This document shows, in pieces, positions 49,388-57,151 of a stretch of 64,000 nt of DNA. The notes below the pieces were generated by a model. It made no database searches, was not told the origin of the DNA, and saw nothing but the letters and a program-made list of their open reading frames with translations. Origin of the DNA: Agrococcus baldri (GTDB lineage: Bacteria > Actinomycetota > Actinomycetes > Actinomycetales > Microbacteriaceae). The position numbers were made by a program, and so were the translations under genes. The number at the start of each line of letters is the position of its first letter. The first letter of the stretch is position 1. The stretch covers positions 1 to 64,000 of the forward strand of contig BJUU01000009.1 of NCBI GenBank assembly GCA_007988785.1, in the 5' to 3' direction.

Positions 49388-50086
49388 TCACTCTCGTGCG
49401 GTCAGTAGGCCTGGGACTATTGAGCTTTCTGCGACGTAGCTTCCGAGCTGTGGGGAGAGCAGGGTCGCGATCTCCAGAAGGTCTACGTGGAGGCTCGGTG
49501 CATCGAGTCCGAGCAAGGGCTCATGATGAGCGACGCGATTGCGAAGCTCGTGGAGTCGTCCGATGCGGGCATCGACGTCAGAACGGCTGGTGCCGGCAGG
49601 GTAGGCATGGTGCAGGGCCGGGCGCCACAAGGTGACCTCGTGAGCTGCTGACGTCAGGTAGCGCCAGAAGCCGAAGGTGAGCTGGGCGATCACCTTCCCT
49701 GGTGGGGCCTTGCGTCCACCGGCCTCGCGGATCGCGCGGTCCAAGCTGGCGCGCGGCCTGGCGTTGATGTCCACCGTCACCTTGCCGCGGCTCCCACGCT
49801 TACGGGTACGCAGGACCGGGGCGAAGACTTGGTCCCCGCATGCTGTCCAGTGTCGTGGCAGCTCCAGATGTTCGGTCAGTGCGCCGTCGTAGGCGTTGCG
49901 CAGTCCGACTTCCAGGTGGGCGAGGTCGTGGCTGAGCGCGGAGCCGAGACGTGCGTTCCGCTCGTAGAGTGCCAGAGCAGCATCGCGGTCGTTGCCTGCG
50001 GCATTCAGGTAAACGGCGAACCGTGGAGAGCTCAGCCAGCGCTCGACCCACTCTCCAACGTCGTCGTTGGTGGATTCGGCTGGCAT
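49388..50086 (-). CDS. Abi-family HEPN-domain protein
   Basis: Predicted HEPN ribonuclease-type abortive-infection protein (232 aa), Abi_2/AbiD/F-like. All-helical: PRFAVYLNAAGNDRDAALAL, then LYERNARLGSALSHDLAHLEVGLRNAYDGAL, QLTFGFWRYLTS, and the catalytic HEPN motif LHELRNRVAHHEPL (Arg ~182, His ~187). Members stop phage growth by cleaving RNA after infection. The ATG at 50086 is preceded by GAGGGG at good spacing; the frame open to 50110 lacks one. Upstream of the RloC-like gene on the same strand, but a strong hairpin separates them. Confidence 0.85.
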   Translation of the reverse strand: MPAESTNDDVGEWVERWLSSPRFAVYLNAAGNDRDAALALYERNARLGSALSHDLAHLEVGLRNAYDGALTEHLELPRHWTACGDQVFAPVLRTRKRGSRGKVTVDINARPRASLDRAIREAGGRKAPPGKVIAQLTFGFWRYLTSAAHEVTLWRPALHHAYPAGTSRSDVDARIGRLHELRNRVAHHEPLLGLDAPSLHVDLLEIATLLSPQLGSYVAESSIVPGLLTARE

Positions 50087-50161
50087 GATCCCCTCAGTAT
50101 CGCGTAGCATGGATGACAGAAAGCCCCGGTGGACCTCTGACCTCGGTCATGTCGCCGGGGC

Positions 50162-50386
50162 TCAGTCATTCCCTCGTGCTGAGTCCGGTTGTCCTGGGCT
50201 CCGGTAGGTCTCGGGAGCCTCATCTGCGCGGCGGTGTGCCCGTGACTGGCCGACCTCTTGCAGGGTGCGGCGGATCAGGGCTTCGCAGAGCTTGTGCAGG
50301 TCGGGCGGGTCACGGTGCACCGCGCGGACGGTGAACTGTCGTTCGTCGTAGCGGCGCCGGGCGGTCTTCTTCACGTACGCGCCCAT
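50162..50386 (-). CDS. Small basic protein typical of actinobacterial conjugative elements
   Basis: 74-aa protein, MGAYVKKTARRRYDERQFTV at the start, then RAVHRDPPDLHKLCEALIRR. I recall similar short proteins next to membrane and replication/transfer genes on actinomycete integrative conjugative elements, but no function is known to me. ATG at 50386 follows a perfect GGGAGG. It lies 16 bases downstream of the small membrane protein gene on the same strand, so they form a pair. Confidence 0.7.
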   Translation of the reverse strand: MGAYVKKTARRRYDERQFTVRAVHRDPPDLHKLCEALIRRTLQEVGQSRAHRRADEAPETYRSPGQPDSARGND

Positions 50387-50402
50387 CACGCACCTCCCCC
50401 TC

Positions 50403-50756
50403 CTACGCGGCGACCACGGGCCGGTGGTCGGCACGCTGCTCGCGGCGGCGTGCGGCGTGCTCGCGGAGGCGGACGCGGAGCAGGAGTACGAGGCTGACCG
50501 GTCCCATGATGGCGAACTTCATCGCGTTGTAGATGAACAGCAGCACGAGTAGGTGCAGCCACCCGGGACCGCCCCCGGCGATGAGCTGTACGCAGAGGTT
50601 CGCGGCATACAGGTACGGGATGGCCAGCAGCATCGCCGGCAGGCCCCAGCGCAGTCCGCGGCGGGTACGGATGGCGTCGAGCAGGATGTTGGTGGGCATG
50701 TAGCGGCGCAGGAAGTAGCGGGTGTGGACGCTGAGAGCCCAGATAAGTCGGAACAT
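50403..50756 (-). CDS. Small membrane protein typical of actinobacterial conjugative elements
   Basis: 117 aa with two or three hydrophobic helices (LPAMLLAIPYLYAANLCVQLI and WLHLLVLLFIYNAMKFAIMG) and a basic C-terminal tail (RVRLREHAARRREQR). The start MFRLIWALSVHTRYFLRRYM is like proteins often mislabelled 'sulfate permease' on actinomycete integrative elements. The real role is unknown, perhaps in plasmid transfer or maintenance. With the 74-aa gene it is the main trace of a former conjugative backbone in this island. Confidence 0.7.
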   Translation of the reverse strand: MFRLIWALSVHTRYFLRRYMPTNILLDAIRTRRGLRWGLPAMLLAIPYLYAANLCVQLIAGGGPGWLHLLVLLFIYNAMKFAIMGPVSLVLLLRVRLREHAARRREQRADHRPVVAA

Positions 50757-50988
50757 GGACAGACCTCTTCAAGGGTCGGCGACAAGAACCTGAAAGGACC
50801 GCCCGTTCCCGGGAAGTTCATACCGTCGCGAGGAGCGACAGCGCCGCATATGAGGCCGCCTCAGGAACTACCTGACGACGCCGCGCAGACACCGGGAAGA
50901 GGCGATGGTGACCTGGCGCCCGCCCTCGCTGGGTGTGCGGCTCGCGTGTGCGCTCCGCGTCTGGGCGTGTCCGTGGTGGACTTGAGGC

Positions 50989-52134
50989 ATGGATGATGCG
51001 GCGTTGCTGATCGACCAGCGCTCGGCCTCCCTGGCTGCCGCCGGGGAGGACGTGCGGGCATGGGCGAGCGGGCGGCGAGTGTTCGTGTCCAGCATGATCA
51101 CCGACATGCCCGACGAGCGGGCCGCGGTGCGGGCAGCGATCGAGTCGGTCGGGGCGACGGCGGTGATGTTCGAGGATCTCGGAGCGCAGGACATCTCGGC
51201 CGAGCAGGCCTACCTCTCCGGGGTTCGCAGCTCCGAGGTCTACGTGGGCATGTGGGGTTCGCGTTACGGCGTGCGGATGCCCGACGGGTACTCGGCCACG
51301 CATGCGGAGTTCTTGGAGGCCGAGCGCAACGGCTTGCGGCTGTGCCTGTTCGTGCACGGCGAGACCGGCGGGGAGATGGATGGTGCGCAGCGCGATCTGA
51401 TCCAGGGTGCCCGCAACCTGTACACGACGAGTCCGTGGAGTGACCCGGACGACCTCGGTCGGCGGGTGCGGCGTCGTCTGGAGGAGTTGGCTGCGGAGGA
51501 GCTGGCGCCGTGGGTGCGGGTGGGCCGGACGCTGTTTCGTGCGCGGGAGATCACCAACGACGGGAAGACGATCTCGCTCACCGCGACGGTGCGCAGCGAC
51601 GCGGTCCATGCCGAGCTGGTGCGGCTGCGGGACAACCGGGCCGGCGGTGTCCCGTTCGCCTCCCCTCATACCGCGCTGCCGGTGCAGATCGTGGAGCTAT
51701 CCACTAGGACCGTCTCGACGATCGGTCATGAGGAGCGGCTGACGTTGGTCACCCAGGAGCAGCGAGGCTCGACCATGCGCGCCTCCATCAACGGGATATC
51801 GGCCGACGAGGTCGGGCAGCGGGCGCTGTCCGACGGGCTCTTCGGCACCTCGCTGCTCGGTCAGCAGACGGGGTGGATGGCGCGGCCGATCGATCCCCTG
51901 GCGCCACTGCGGGGACTGGGCCTGGACGACAGCGTCCTGCGGCCGGTGGCCCGCCTGCTGTTCGCTGAGCGGCTGATCACCGACCAGGCCGCGTCCAGGA
52001 TCGACTGGTTCGCGCTCGGCCCCTCCCACCAGGGCGCGCGACGTCTGCGGGCCGCCTGGACCCCGCCGCAGGTCTACGTGAACGAACCCGACCCAGCTCC
52101 CGTCTCCATCGACGGCACCGTGACGGGCCTGTGA
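50989..52134 (+). CDS. DUF4062 domain-containing protein
   Basis: 381-aa protein. The N-terminal DUF4062 domain is clear: RRVFVSSMITDMPDERAAVRAAIESVGATAVMFED, then AQDISAEQAYLSGVRSSEVYVGMWGSRYG (about residues 29-85), and SATHAEFLEAERNGLRLCLFV. DUF4062 often stands as sensor or effector domain in STAND/TIR-like immune proteins. The remaining ~230 residues are not recognised; no NTPase P-loop is present. It is on the opposite strand to the rest of the island genes. The 230 bases upstream (50757-50988) show no gene. Confidence 0.82.
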   Translation: MDDAALLIDQRSASLAAAGEDVRAWASGRRVFVSSMITDMPDERAAVRAAIESVGATAVMFEDLGAQDISAEQAYLSGVRSSEVYVGMWGSRYGVRMPDGYSATHAEFLEAERNGLRLCLFVHGETGGEMDGAQRDLIQGARNLYTTSPWSDPDDLGRRVRRRLEELAAEELAPWVRVGRTLFRAREITNDGKTISLTATVRSDAVHAELVRLRDNRAGGVPFASPHTALPVQIVELSTRTVSTIGHEERLTLVTQEQRGSTMRASINGISADEVGQRALSDGLFGTSLLGQQTGWMARPIDPLAPLRGLGLDDSVLRPVARLLFAERLITDQAASRIDWFALGPSHQGARRLRAAWTPPQVYVNEPDPAPVSIDGTVTGL

Positions 52135-52212
52135 TCGAGACGGTCGCTCAGAGGATGGACCTGCGTGGTGCGGATCTTGTGGATCGGCCAAGCCTGCTTC
52201 AGGTTCATGTGA

Positions 52213-52384
52213 TTACAGACTGAGCGGATCCCGCTCCTGCGTGCGACGCGTCGTGGGCTCATCCGCGCTGTTGATGATTCGGCTGGCGTGGTCGAGGGCG
52301 GTCTTCGCGCGGGCGGCGTCGACCTTCTGCGCGGTCGATGCGGGCAGGGCACCCAGGGGTGAACCGCCCCGGGACGCTCCGGGT
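52213..52384 (-). pseudogene. C-terminal remnant of an unidentified gene cut by IS3
   Basis: On the minus strand an open frame runs into this stretch from the IS3 remnant and reads GGSPLGALPASTAQKVDAAR, then AKTALDHASRIINSADEPTT and ends RDPLSL before a stop. The composition looks like real protein, so it is probably the tail of a gene truncated by the insertion. No family is recognised. It could be a chance frame. Confidence 0.3.
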
Positions 52385-52391
52385 TGTGTCT

Positions 52392-52777
52392 CTAACCGGT
52401 TGGCTGGAGACGGTTTCTTGAAGCGTAGTAGGCGGTTTCGATCTCGACCGGTGTCAGGTCGTGGATCGATCCGTGGGTGCGCTCGTGGTTGAACCAGTGC
52501 ACCCAGTTGAGAGTCTCGAGCTCGACGTCGCGCCAGGGCCCTTCCGGGCGGATGAGCTCGGTCTTGTAGGCGCCGATCTGCGACTCGGCCAGCGCGTTGT
52601 CGTACGCGTCGCCCACCGAACCCACCGATCCGTCCACGCCCGCGTCGATCAGCCGCTGCGTGAAGGCGAACGACGTGTATTGGCTGCCGGCGTCGGTGTG
52701 ATGGACGAGCCCGGTCAGGTCGATCACGCCGGCCTGCTTGCGGACCCAGACGGCGTGCTCGAGCGTGTCGAGCACGA
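52392..52777 (-). pseudogene. IS3-family transposase, C-terminal fragment
   Basis: Integrase-core C-terminal half of an IS3 OrfB. LVHHTDAGSQYTSFAFTQRL has the second catalytic Asp and GDAYDNALAESQIGAYKTEL the catalytic Glu, followed by the usual NWVHWFNHERTHGSIHDLTPVEIE tail. The N-terminal half and the first Asp are missing: the coding sequence is cut exactly where the 168-bp direct repeat starts (52778). It is therefore inactive and marks a recombination junction. Confidence 0.85.
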
Positions 52778-52945
52778 GCCCCACCCGACCACCGCGTGAT
52801 CGTTGACCCGATGAGTCGCGACAGGCACGACAAGCCGCGCGAACCTACGAAAAAAGTCCCGAGCCGCGACACCGTGTCAACGATGTCGCGACTCAGGACA
52901 CTGTCGGGCTGACAGGATTTGAACCTGCGACCCCCTGACCCCCAG
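52778..52945. repeat. 168-bp direct repeat, right copy (IS481 end + tRNA-Pro 3' half)
   Basis: Matches 44609-44776 with two substitutions and no gaps, exactly 8169 bp downstream. Here the repeat runs on into the complete tRNA-Pro gene. The IS481 part consists only of the last ~120 bp; everything left of 52778 is IS3. Because the shared block goes beyond the tRNA 3' half, it is longer than a normal attachment core. Confidence 0.85.
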
Positions 52946-52977
52946 TCAGGTGCGCTACCAAGCTGCGCCACAGCCCG
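52904..52977 (-). tRNA. tRNA-Pro (anticodon GGG)
   Basis: Read on the minus strand, CGGGCTG (52977-52971) pairs with CAGCCCG (52911-52905), with discriminator A at 52904. The D arm, the anticodon stem CCTGA/TCAGG with loop CTGGGGG (anticodon GGG) and the T arm GCAGG-TTCAAAT-CCTGT are all present; 74 nt, CCA not encoded. Its 3' half (to the anticodon loop) is repeated at 44735-44776, marking it as the target of an integrated element. Confidence 0.95.
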
Positions 52978-53131
52978 TCGATCTCACGATCGAGGTGCCC
53001 GAAGGCAACCAAGAAAGCCTAGCGCATCGCACGGGCCTCCGACGCGCGGAAGCCTGGAGCGCTCGTGGTCGGGAAGCCAGCCCGACCCGGCGCGCGCCGA
53101 CGATGTGGGTGGTGCCTGGGAGCATGCCTGC

Positions 53132-54691
53132 ATGTCGAGGGATGCGGTGCAGCACGAGGGCCCGGAGGGTCCCGTGCCGCTGCGTCCGGAAACGCCGGAG
53201 GAGCTGGCCGCGCGATTGACGCCGCCGCCGTTCAGTCCGGAGTATCGGCGTGGCTTCCCGTGGGTGCGGCCCGACGATCAGGCGCCCGCGCGGGTCGACG
53301 ACACCGACGGCGTCGAGCCGGCCGCTGGCGGGTCCGGCGGGGAGGCGTCGACGGAAGCTCGGCTCGCGCCGGTCGTCGTCACGGGTCGTGCCGTGGCGGA
53401 GTCGGCGATGCGGGCGGTGGTGGAGATCGACTCCGCAATCGCGTCGTTGCAGGCGATGCGGGCGCAGCTGCTGGCTGGCATCGGCGGGGTCGCGGTCGAG
53501 GACGCGGTCGCGGAGCGACTCGATCCGGGCGTGGGGCTGCGGGATGTCGCGGCCGAGCTGGCGCTCATGCAGCGCCGCTCCGATCGCACTCTCGAGGCCG
53601 ACCTGAACCGTGCGATGGCCGAGCGCGAGCGCTGGCCCGCGACGTTGCGCGCGTGGGGTGCGGCGCGCATCCACCGCGGCCATGTGGCGGTGATCGCCGA
53701 GATCGGCGCGGCCCTGCAGGATGCGGAAGCGCGGGCGGCGTTCGAGGCGGCCCTGCTGCCGCATGCCGAGACCGTCAACCCGGGCCGGCTGCGGACGCTC
53801 GCCCGCCGCGAGCTCGAACGCCACCTCGAGCGGCCGCTGGCCGCGCGGCACGTCCAGGCGCGCTCGGGCCGGACGGTCTGGGTGCGCGACGTCGACGATG
53901 GCATGTCGCTGTTCCAGGCGCTCGTGCCCACCCCGCTCGCCCGCGGCGCCTACGACCGGGCCACGCGGATGGCCAAGGCCGCGGCCTCCGACGATCCCCG
54001 CAGCTTCGACCAGCGCCGCGCCGACGCGGTCTGCGACCTGCTGCTCACCGGCGAGCCCACCGACACCGCGCTGCACGGCATCACCGCCGAGGTCTCCATC
54101 ATCATCCCCGCGCAGACGCTCACCGGCGACGCCGGCGCAGCCAGCGGACCCGGCGACGAGGGCACCGAGCCCCGCCCGGGGCAGGTCGCGGTCGCCAGAC
54201 TCTCCGACGGCACGCCCATCGACCCCAAGACCGCGCTGCTGCTGGCCGTCCGCGCGACCAGCTGGACGCGGCTGTTCACCGACCCCCTCACCGGCCACGT
54301 GACCGCCGTCGACTCCTACGTGCCCAGCGCGCAGCTGAAGAAGCTGCTGCGCGCCCGCGACCAGCACTGCCGCTGGCCCGGCTGCAACGCCCGCGCCGCC
54401 CGCTGCGACATCGACCACACACGCGCCTGGGCAGACGGCGGCACCACCGAGATCGGCAACCTCGCCCACCTCTGCCGACGGCACCACACGTTGAAGGGCG
54501 CACAGCTGAGCCGCGCCCGACGCTGGAAGGTGCGACAGCGCAGCCCCGGCGTGCTCGAATTCACCTCACCCATGGGCAACACCTACATCGACCAGCCACC
54601 GCAGACCGGGCCCACCTTCCACGACCCGCCATCGTCGCCGTGGGGCATGCCGACGGGCATCGCCGCACCACGGGGCGACAACCCGTTCTGA
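53132..54691 (+). CDS. HNH endonuclease, DUF222 (13E12 repeat) family
   Basis: 519-aa protein of the actinobacterial 13E12/REP family. The DUF222 part lies at about residues 90-330 (DVAAELALMQRRSDRTLEADL, AARIHRGHVAVIAEIG, HAETVNPGRLRTLARRELERHL). A C-terminal HNH domain follows (RARDQHCRWPGCNARAARCDIDHTRAWADGGTTEIGNLAHLCRRHH), with zinc cysteines and catalytic His. These genes are multicopy in Microbacteriaceae and mycobacteria and are thought to be linked to mobile elements. The ATG at 53132 was chosen; the earlier open frame overlaps the tRNA. Confidence 0.88.
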   Translation: MSRDAVQHEGPEGPVPLRPETPEELAARLTPPPFSPEYRRGFPWVRPDDQAPARVDDTDGVEPAAGGSGGEASTEARLAPVVVTGRAVAESAMRAVVEIDSAIASLQAMRAQLLAGIGGVAVEDAVAERLDPGVGLRDVAAELALMQRRSDRTLEADLNRAMAERERWPATLRAWGAARIHRGHVAVIAEIGAALQDAEARAAFEAALLPHAETVNPGRLRTLARRELERHLERPLAARHVQARSGRTVWVRDVDDGMSLFQALVPTPLARGAYDRATRMAKAAASDDPRSFDQRRADAVCDLLLTGEPTDTALHGITAEVSIIIPAQTLTGDAGAASGPGDEGTEPRPGQVAVARLSDGTPIDPKTALLLAVRATSWTRLFTDPLTGHVTAVDSYVPSAQLKKLLRARDQHCRWPGCNARAARCDIDHTRAWADGGTTEIGNLAHLCRRHHTLKGAQLSRARRWKVRQRSPGVLEFTSPMGNTYIDQPPQTGPTFHDPPSSPWGMPTGIAAPRGDNPF

Positions 54692-54712
54692 CCGCTCAGT
54701 GTCGAGACCGTC

Positions 54713-54784
54713 GACCCCGCTACCCCGCTACCCCGCTACCCCGACGACACCCCTACCCCGGCGACGCCCCTACCCGGGTAGGGG
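54713..54784. promoter_or_regulatory. TACCCC repeats and 18-bp palindrome upstream of DedA gene
   Basis: Four 8-bp units of the form TACCCCGC (54713-54744) lead to further CCCTACCCC motifs and end in a perfect palindrome CCCCTACCCGGGTAGGGG (54767-54784), about 90 bp before the DedA-like start. It may be an operator with extra half-sites, or a terminator for the HNH gene; no T-run is seen. Confidence 0.45.
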
Positions 54785-54874
54785 GTCGGATCGTTCGCGC
54801 GGGCGACGCGGCGCGGGCCTCCTCGCTCGTAGCGTCACTGCAGCAGCAGCCGCCGGCTGCTCGGAGGGGACCCC

Positions 54875-55531
54875 GTGGAACTGCTCGCCCAGCTCGAAGC
54901 ACTCATGCTCACCGCGCTCGACTCGCCCTGGATGCTCGCCATCGTGCTCGCGGCCTGCATCGCCGACGCGATCTTCCCGCCGGTGCCGAGCGAGACCGTG
55001 CTCGTCGCAGCTGCGGCCTTCGCCGCGAGCACCGGCGAGCTCGGCGCTGTCGCCGCCATCGCGCTCGTCGCGGCCGCAGGCGCATGGATCGGCGACAACG
55101 CGGTGTTCCGCCTCGGCCGCGCCGTCGGCACCGATCGGTGGCGATGGATGCGCGCCTCGCGCACGACCACCGCCATCGACGCGGCGCGGCGAGGGCTCAA
55201 GCGCCGCGGCACGCTCGTCATCCTCACCGGCCGATTGATCCCGATGGGGCGGGTTGCCGTCAACCTCGCGGCCGGCGCGACCGGCTTCCCAGCGCGCCGC
55301 TTCGCGCTCACGAGCGCCGGCGCCGTGACTCTGTGGGCCGCCTACTCGGTCGGCATCGGCGTGTGGTTCGGCCAGTGGCTCGGCCACAGCCCGCTGCTCG
55401 CTGCCGCCCTCGGCGTCGTGGTCGCGATCGTGCTGGGCCTCGTGATCGACCGCATCCTGCGCCGCTTCGACGTCGGAGGCGCCACGGTGCCCATCCGCGA
55501 GGTCGAGCCGCTACCCGCCCGCCGGGGCTGA
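54875..55531 (+). CDS. DedA-family membrane protein
   Basis: VTT/SNARE-associated DedA family (218 aa, five to six helices), proposed lipid scramblases or flippases for undecaprenyl phosphate or phospholipids. Motifs: ACIADAIFPPVPSETVLVAA near residue 27, GAWIGDNAVFRLGRAVG near 68, and TGRLIPMGRVAVNLAAGATGFPARRF near 115 (the family's R...G motif). GTG start at 54875 after GGAGGGGA. Its 3' end overlaps the convergent S10 peptidase gene by 21 bp. Confidence 0.9.
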   Translation: MELLAQLEALMLTALDSPWMLAIVLAACIADAIFPPVPSETVLVAAAAFAASTGELGAVAAIALVAAAGAWIGDNAVFRLGRAVGTDRWRWMRASRTTTAIDAARRGLKRRGTLVILTGRLIPMGRVAVNLAAGATGFPARRFALTSAGAVTLWAAYSVGIGVWFGQWLGHSPLLAAALGVVVAIVLGLVIDRILRRFDVGGATVPIREVEPLPARRG

Positions 55532-57016
55532 CCCGGAGCGCCGCCGCACGAAGTCGGCCAGATCGGCCGACTGCGCCAGCCGCGAGGCCTCGTGCACGTA
55601 CATCATGTGCCCGGCCTCGTAGTAGCGGTGCTCGAGGTTGTCGCGCAGCGCCTCCGGGATCTGCAGGTGCGCCACCGAATCCTCCGCCGCCGAGAACGGC
55701 GTCGCGCCGTCGAACCAGCCGTAGGCGAAGTGCACCGCCAGGTGCGGGTTCTGCCGCATCGCGCGCGAGAGCTTGTCGATCACGTAGACCGGCGCGTTCT
55801 CGAACTCCTTGTAGCTCCAGGCCTCGTTGACGCCGAGCCCGAAGACATGGAACGGCCCCGAGTCGCGCACCTCGAGCTCGTGATGCAGGTAGTGCTGGTA
55901 GGCCGCGGAGTACGGGCCGAGGATGGCGTCCATCGACGGGTCGGCATCCATGTGCTCGGCGATCCCTGCCGCCGCCGGTCCCGTGAAGCGGGAGTCGAGC
56001 CGGCCGACCGTGAGGCCGCGGTCGCGCAGCAGCTCCCCGAAGTAGCGCCAGTGCTCGATGCGCAGCTCGGCGCGGTCGACGTAGGACTCGCTCAGGCCGG
56101 TCAGGTGCGCGATCGTGCCCACCGCATCCGCCCGCTCGTCCTCGGTCAGCCGAGCACCGCGCTGCAGCACGTAGGGGTAGTCGCGCGCGGCATAGGCGCG
56201 GGCTTCGTCGACGACCGACTCGAGCGAGCGCCCCTCGTGGAAGCCGTGCCGCCAGGCCGTCGCGGCATAGAACGGCAGGTAGAGCGCGTGCGCGCGATCG
56301 CCGCCGCGCTCGAAGTTCGCCGTCGAGAAGTCGAGCACGCTCGAGATCAGCAGCAGCCCGTTGAGGTACATGCCCAGCGACTCCTGCAGGTGCTGGGCGA
56401 GGCCCGCGGCGCGCGTCGTGCCGTACGACTCCCCCGCCAAGAACTTCGGGCTCAGCCACCGCCCCTCTGCCGTGACCCACTGCCGGATGATCTCGGCCAC
56501 TGACTCGATGTCGGCGGTGAAGCCGTGGAAGTCCTTCGCCTTCTGCCCCTCCACGGGCCGCGAGCGCCCGGTCGAGACGGGGTCGATGAAGACCAGATCG
56601 CTCACTGCCAGCAGCGACTCCGGGTTGTCGGCCACGCCGTACGGCGGCGGCAGCAGCTCGCCCGCGTCGCCCATCACGACGCGCTTGGGCCCCAGCACGC
56701 CCATGTGCAGCCAGACGCTCGCCGAGCCCGGGCCGCCGTTGAACGCGAAGGTCACCGGCCGCGTCGCCGGGTCGGCATCGTCGAGCGTGTAGGCCGTGAC
56801 CGCGACCTGCGCGCGCGGCCTGCGCCCCTTGAACACGTCGTCCTCGACGTGCTCCTCCCACAGCACCACGCGACCGGCGCGGGCCGTGTAGGCGAGCTCG
56901 CCGTCGGGGGTCGTGAGCCGGTGGTGCGTGATCACCAGCTCGTCGGTGACCGTGGGCACTGCGTCATCGACCTTCTCGGGCTGGGCGGCATCGGGCTTGG
57001 TGGCGTCATCACTCAC
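55511..57016 (-). CDS. S10 family serine carboxypeptidase
   Basis: Serine carboxypeptidase-like alpha/beta hydrolase (501 aa). PVTFAFNGGPGSASVWLHMG gives the oxyanion-hole NGGPG, FLAGESYGTTRAAGLAQHL the nucleophile Ser (GESYG, about residue 203), HFAYGWFDGATPF the Asp region and YEAGHMMYVH the catalytic His. No signal peptide is seen, which is usual for bacterial members of this group. GTG start at 57016. It overlaps the DedA gene tail-to-tail; upstream is a 53-bp tandem repeat. Confidence 0.9.
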   Translation of the reverse strand: MSDDATKPDAAQPEKVDDAVPTVTDELVITHHRLTTPDGELAYTARAGRVVLWEEHVEDDVFKGRRPRAQVAVTAYTLDDADPATRPVTFAFNGGPGSASVWLHMGVLGPKRVVMGDAGELLPPPYGVADNPESLLAVSDLVFIDPVSTGRSRPVEGQKAKDFHGFTADIESVAEIIRQWVTAEGRWLSPKFLAGESYGTTRAAGLAQHLQESLGMYLNGLLLISSVLDFSTANFERGGDRAHALYLPFYAATAWRHGFHEGRSLESVVDEARAYAARDYPYVLQRGARLTEDERADAVGTIAHLTGLSESYVDRAELRIEHWRYFGELLRDRGLTVGRLDSRFTGPAAAGIAEHMDADPSMDAILGPYSAAYQHYLHHELEVRDSGPFHVFGLGVNEAWSYKEFENAPVYVIDKLSRAMRQNPHLAVHFAYGWFDGATPFSAAEDSVAHLQIPEALRDNLEHRYYEAGHMMYVHEASRLAQSADLADFVRRRSGSAPAGG

Positions 57017-57034
57017 CCGCCCGACACTATCCGA

Positions 57035-57140
57035 GCGGATGCGGCGGGTCACGGGTCCGGGGCGGATGCGCGGGGTCGCCCCGCGTAGCGGATGCGGCGG
57101 GTCACGGGTCCGGGGCGGATGCGCGGGGTCGCCCCGCGTA
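57035..57140. repeat. 53-bp tandem duplication with hairpins
   Basis: Two exact copies (57035-57087 and 57088-57140) fill the gap between the divergent S10 peptidase and lipoprotein genes. Each contains a 7-bp perfect stem CGCGGGG-TCG-CCCCGCG (57069-57085 and 57122-57138) and two GGATGCG words. The second hairpin ends 13 bp before the lipoprotein ATG. A recent slippage duplication that doubles the promoter/operator region. Confidence 0.75.
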
Positions 57141-57151
57141 GGATCGCTGCC

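Larger units (their letters stand above)
44777..52903. mobile_element. tRNA-Pro-associated accessory/defence island (decayed)
   Basis: About 8.1 kb between a displaced tRNA 3' half on the left and the intact tRNA-Pro(GGG) on the right. Gene content: HNH protein, unknown 236-aa protein, RloC-like ATPase, HEPN Abi protein, two small proteins typical of conjugative elements, DUF4062 protein, gene remnant and IS3 remnant. Base composition is lower in GC than the flanks and codon use is less extreme. I found no integrase, excisionase or relaxase, so it is probably fixed. The 150 bases at 44777-44926 hold no gene that I can support. Confidence 0.7.

Noticed and set aside
52213..52971. Minus-strand frame starting inside tRNA-Pro
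   Set aside because: The N-terminal sequence is the well-known false translation of a tRNA-Pro gene; only the short end near 52213-52384 may be a true remnant.
54713..54744. Short TACCCCGC tandem units considered as a CRISPR-like array
   Set aside because: Units are only 8 bp without spacers and no cas genes are present; it is a simple repeat or operator.
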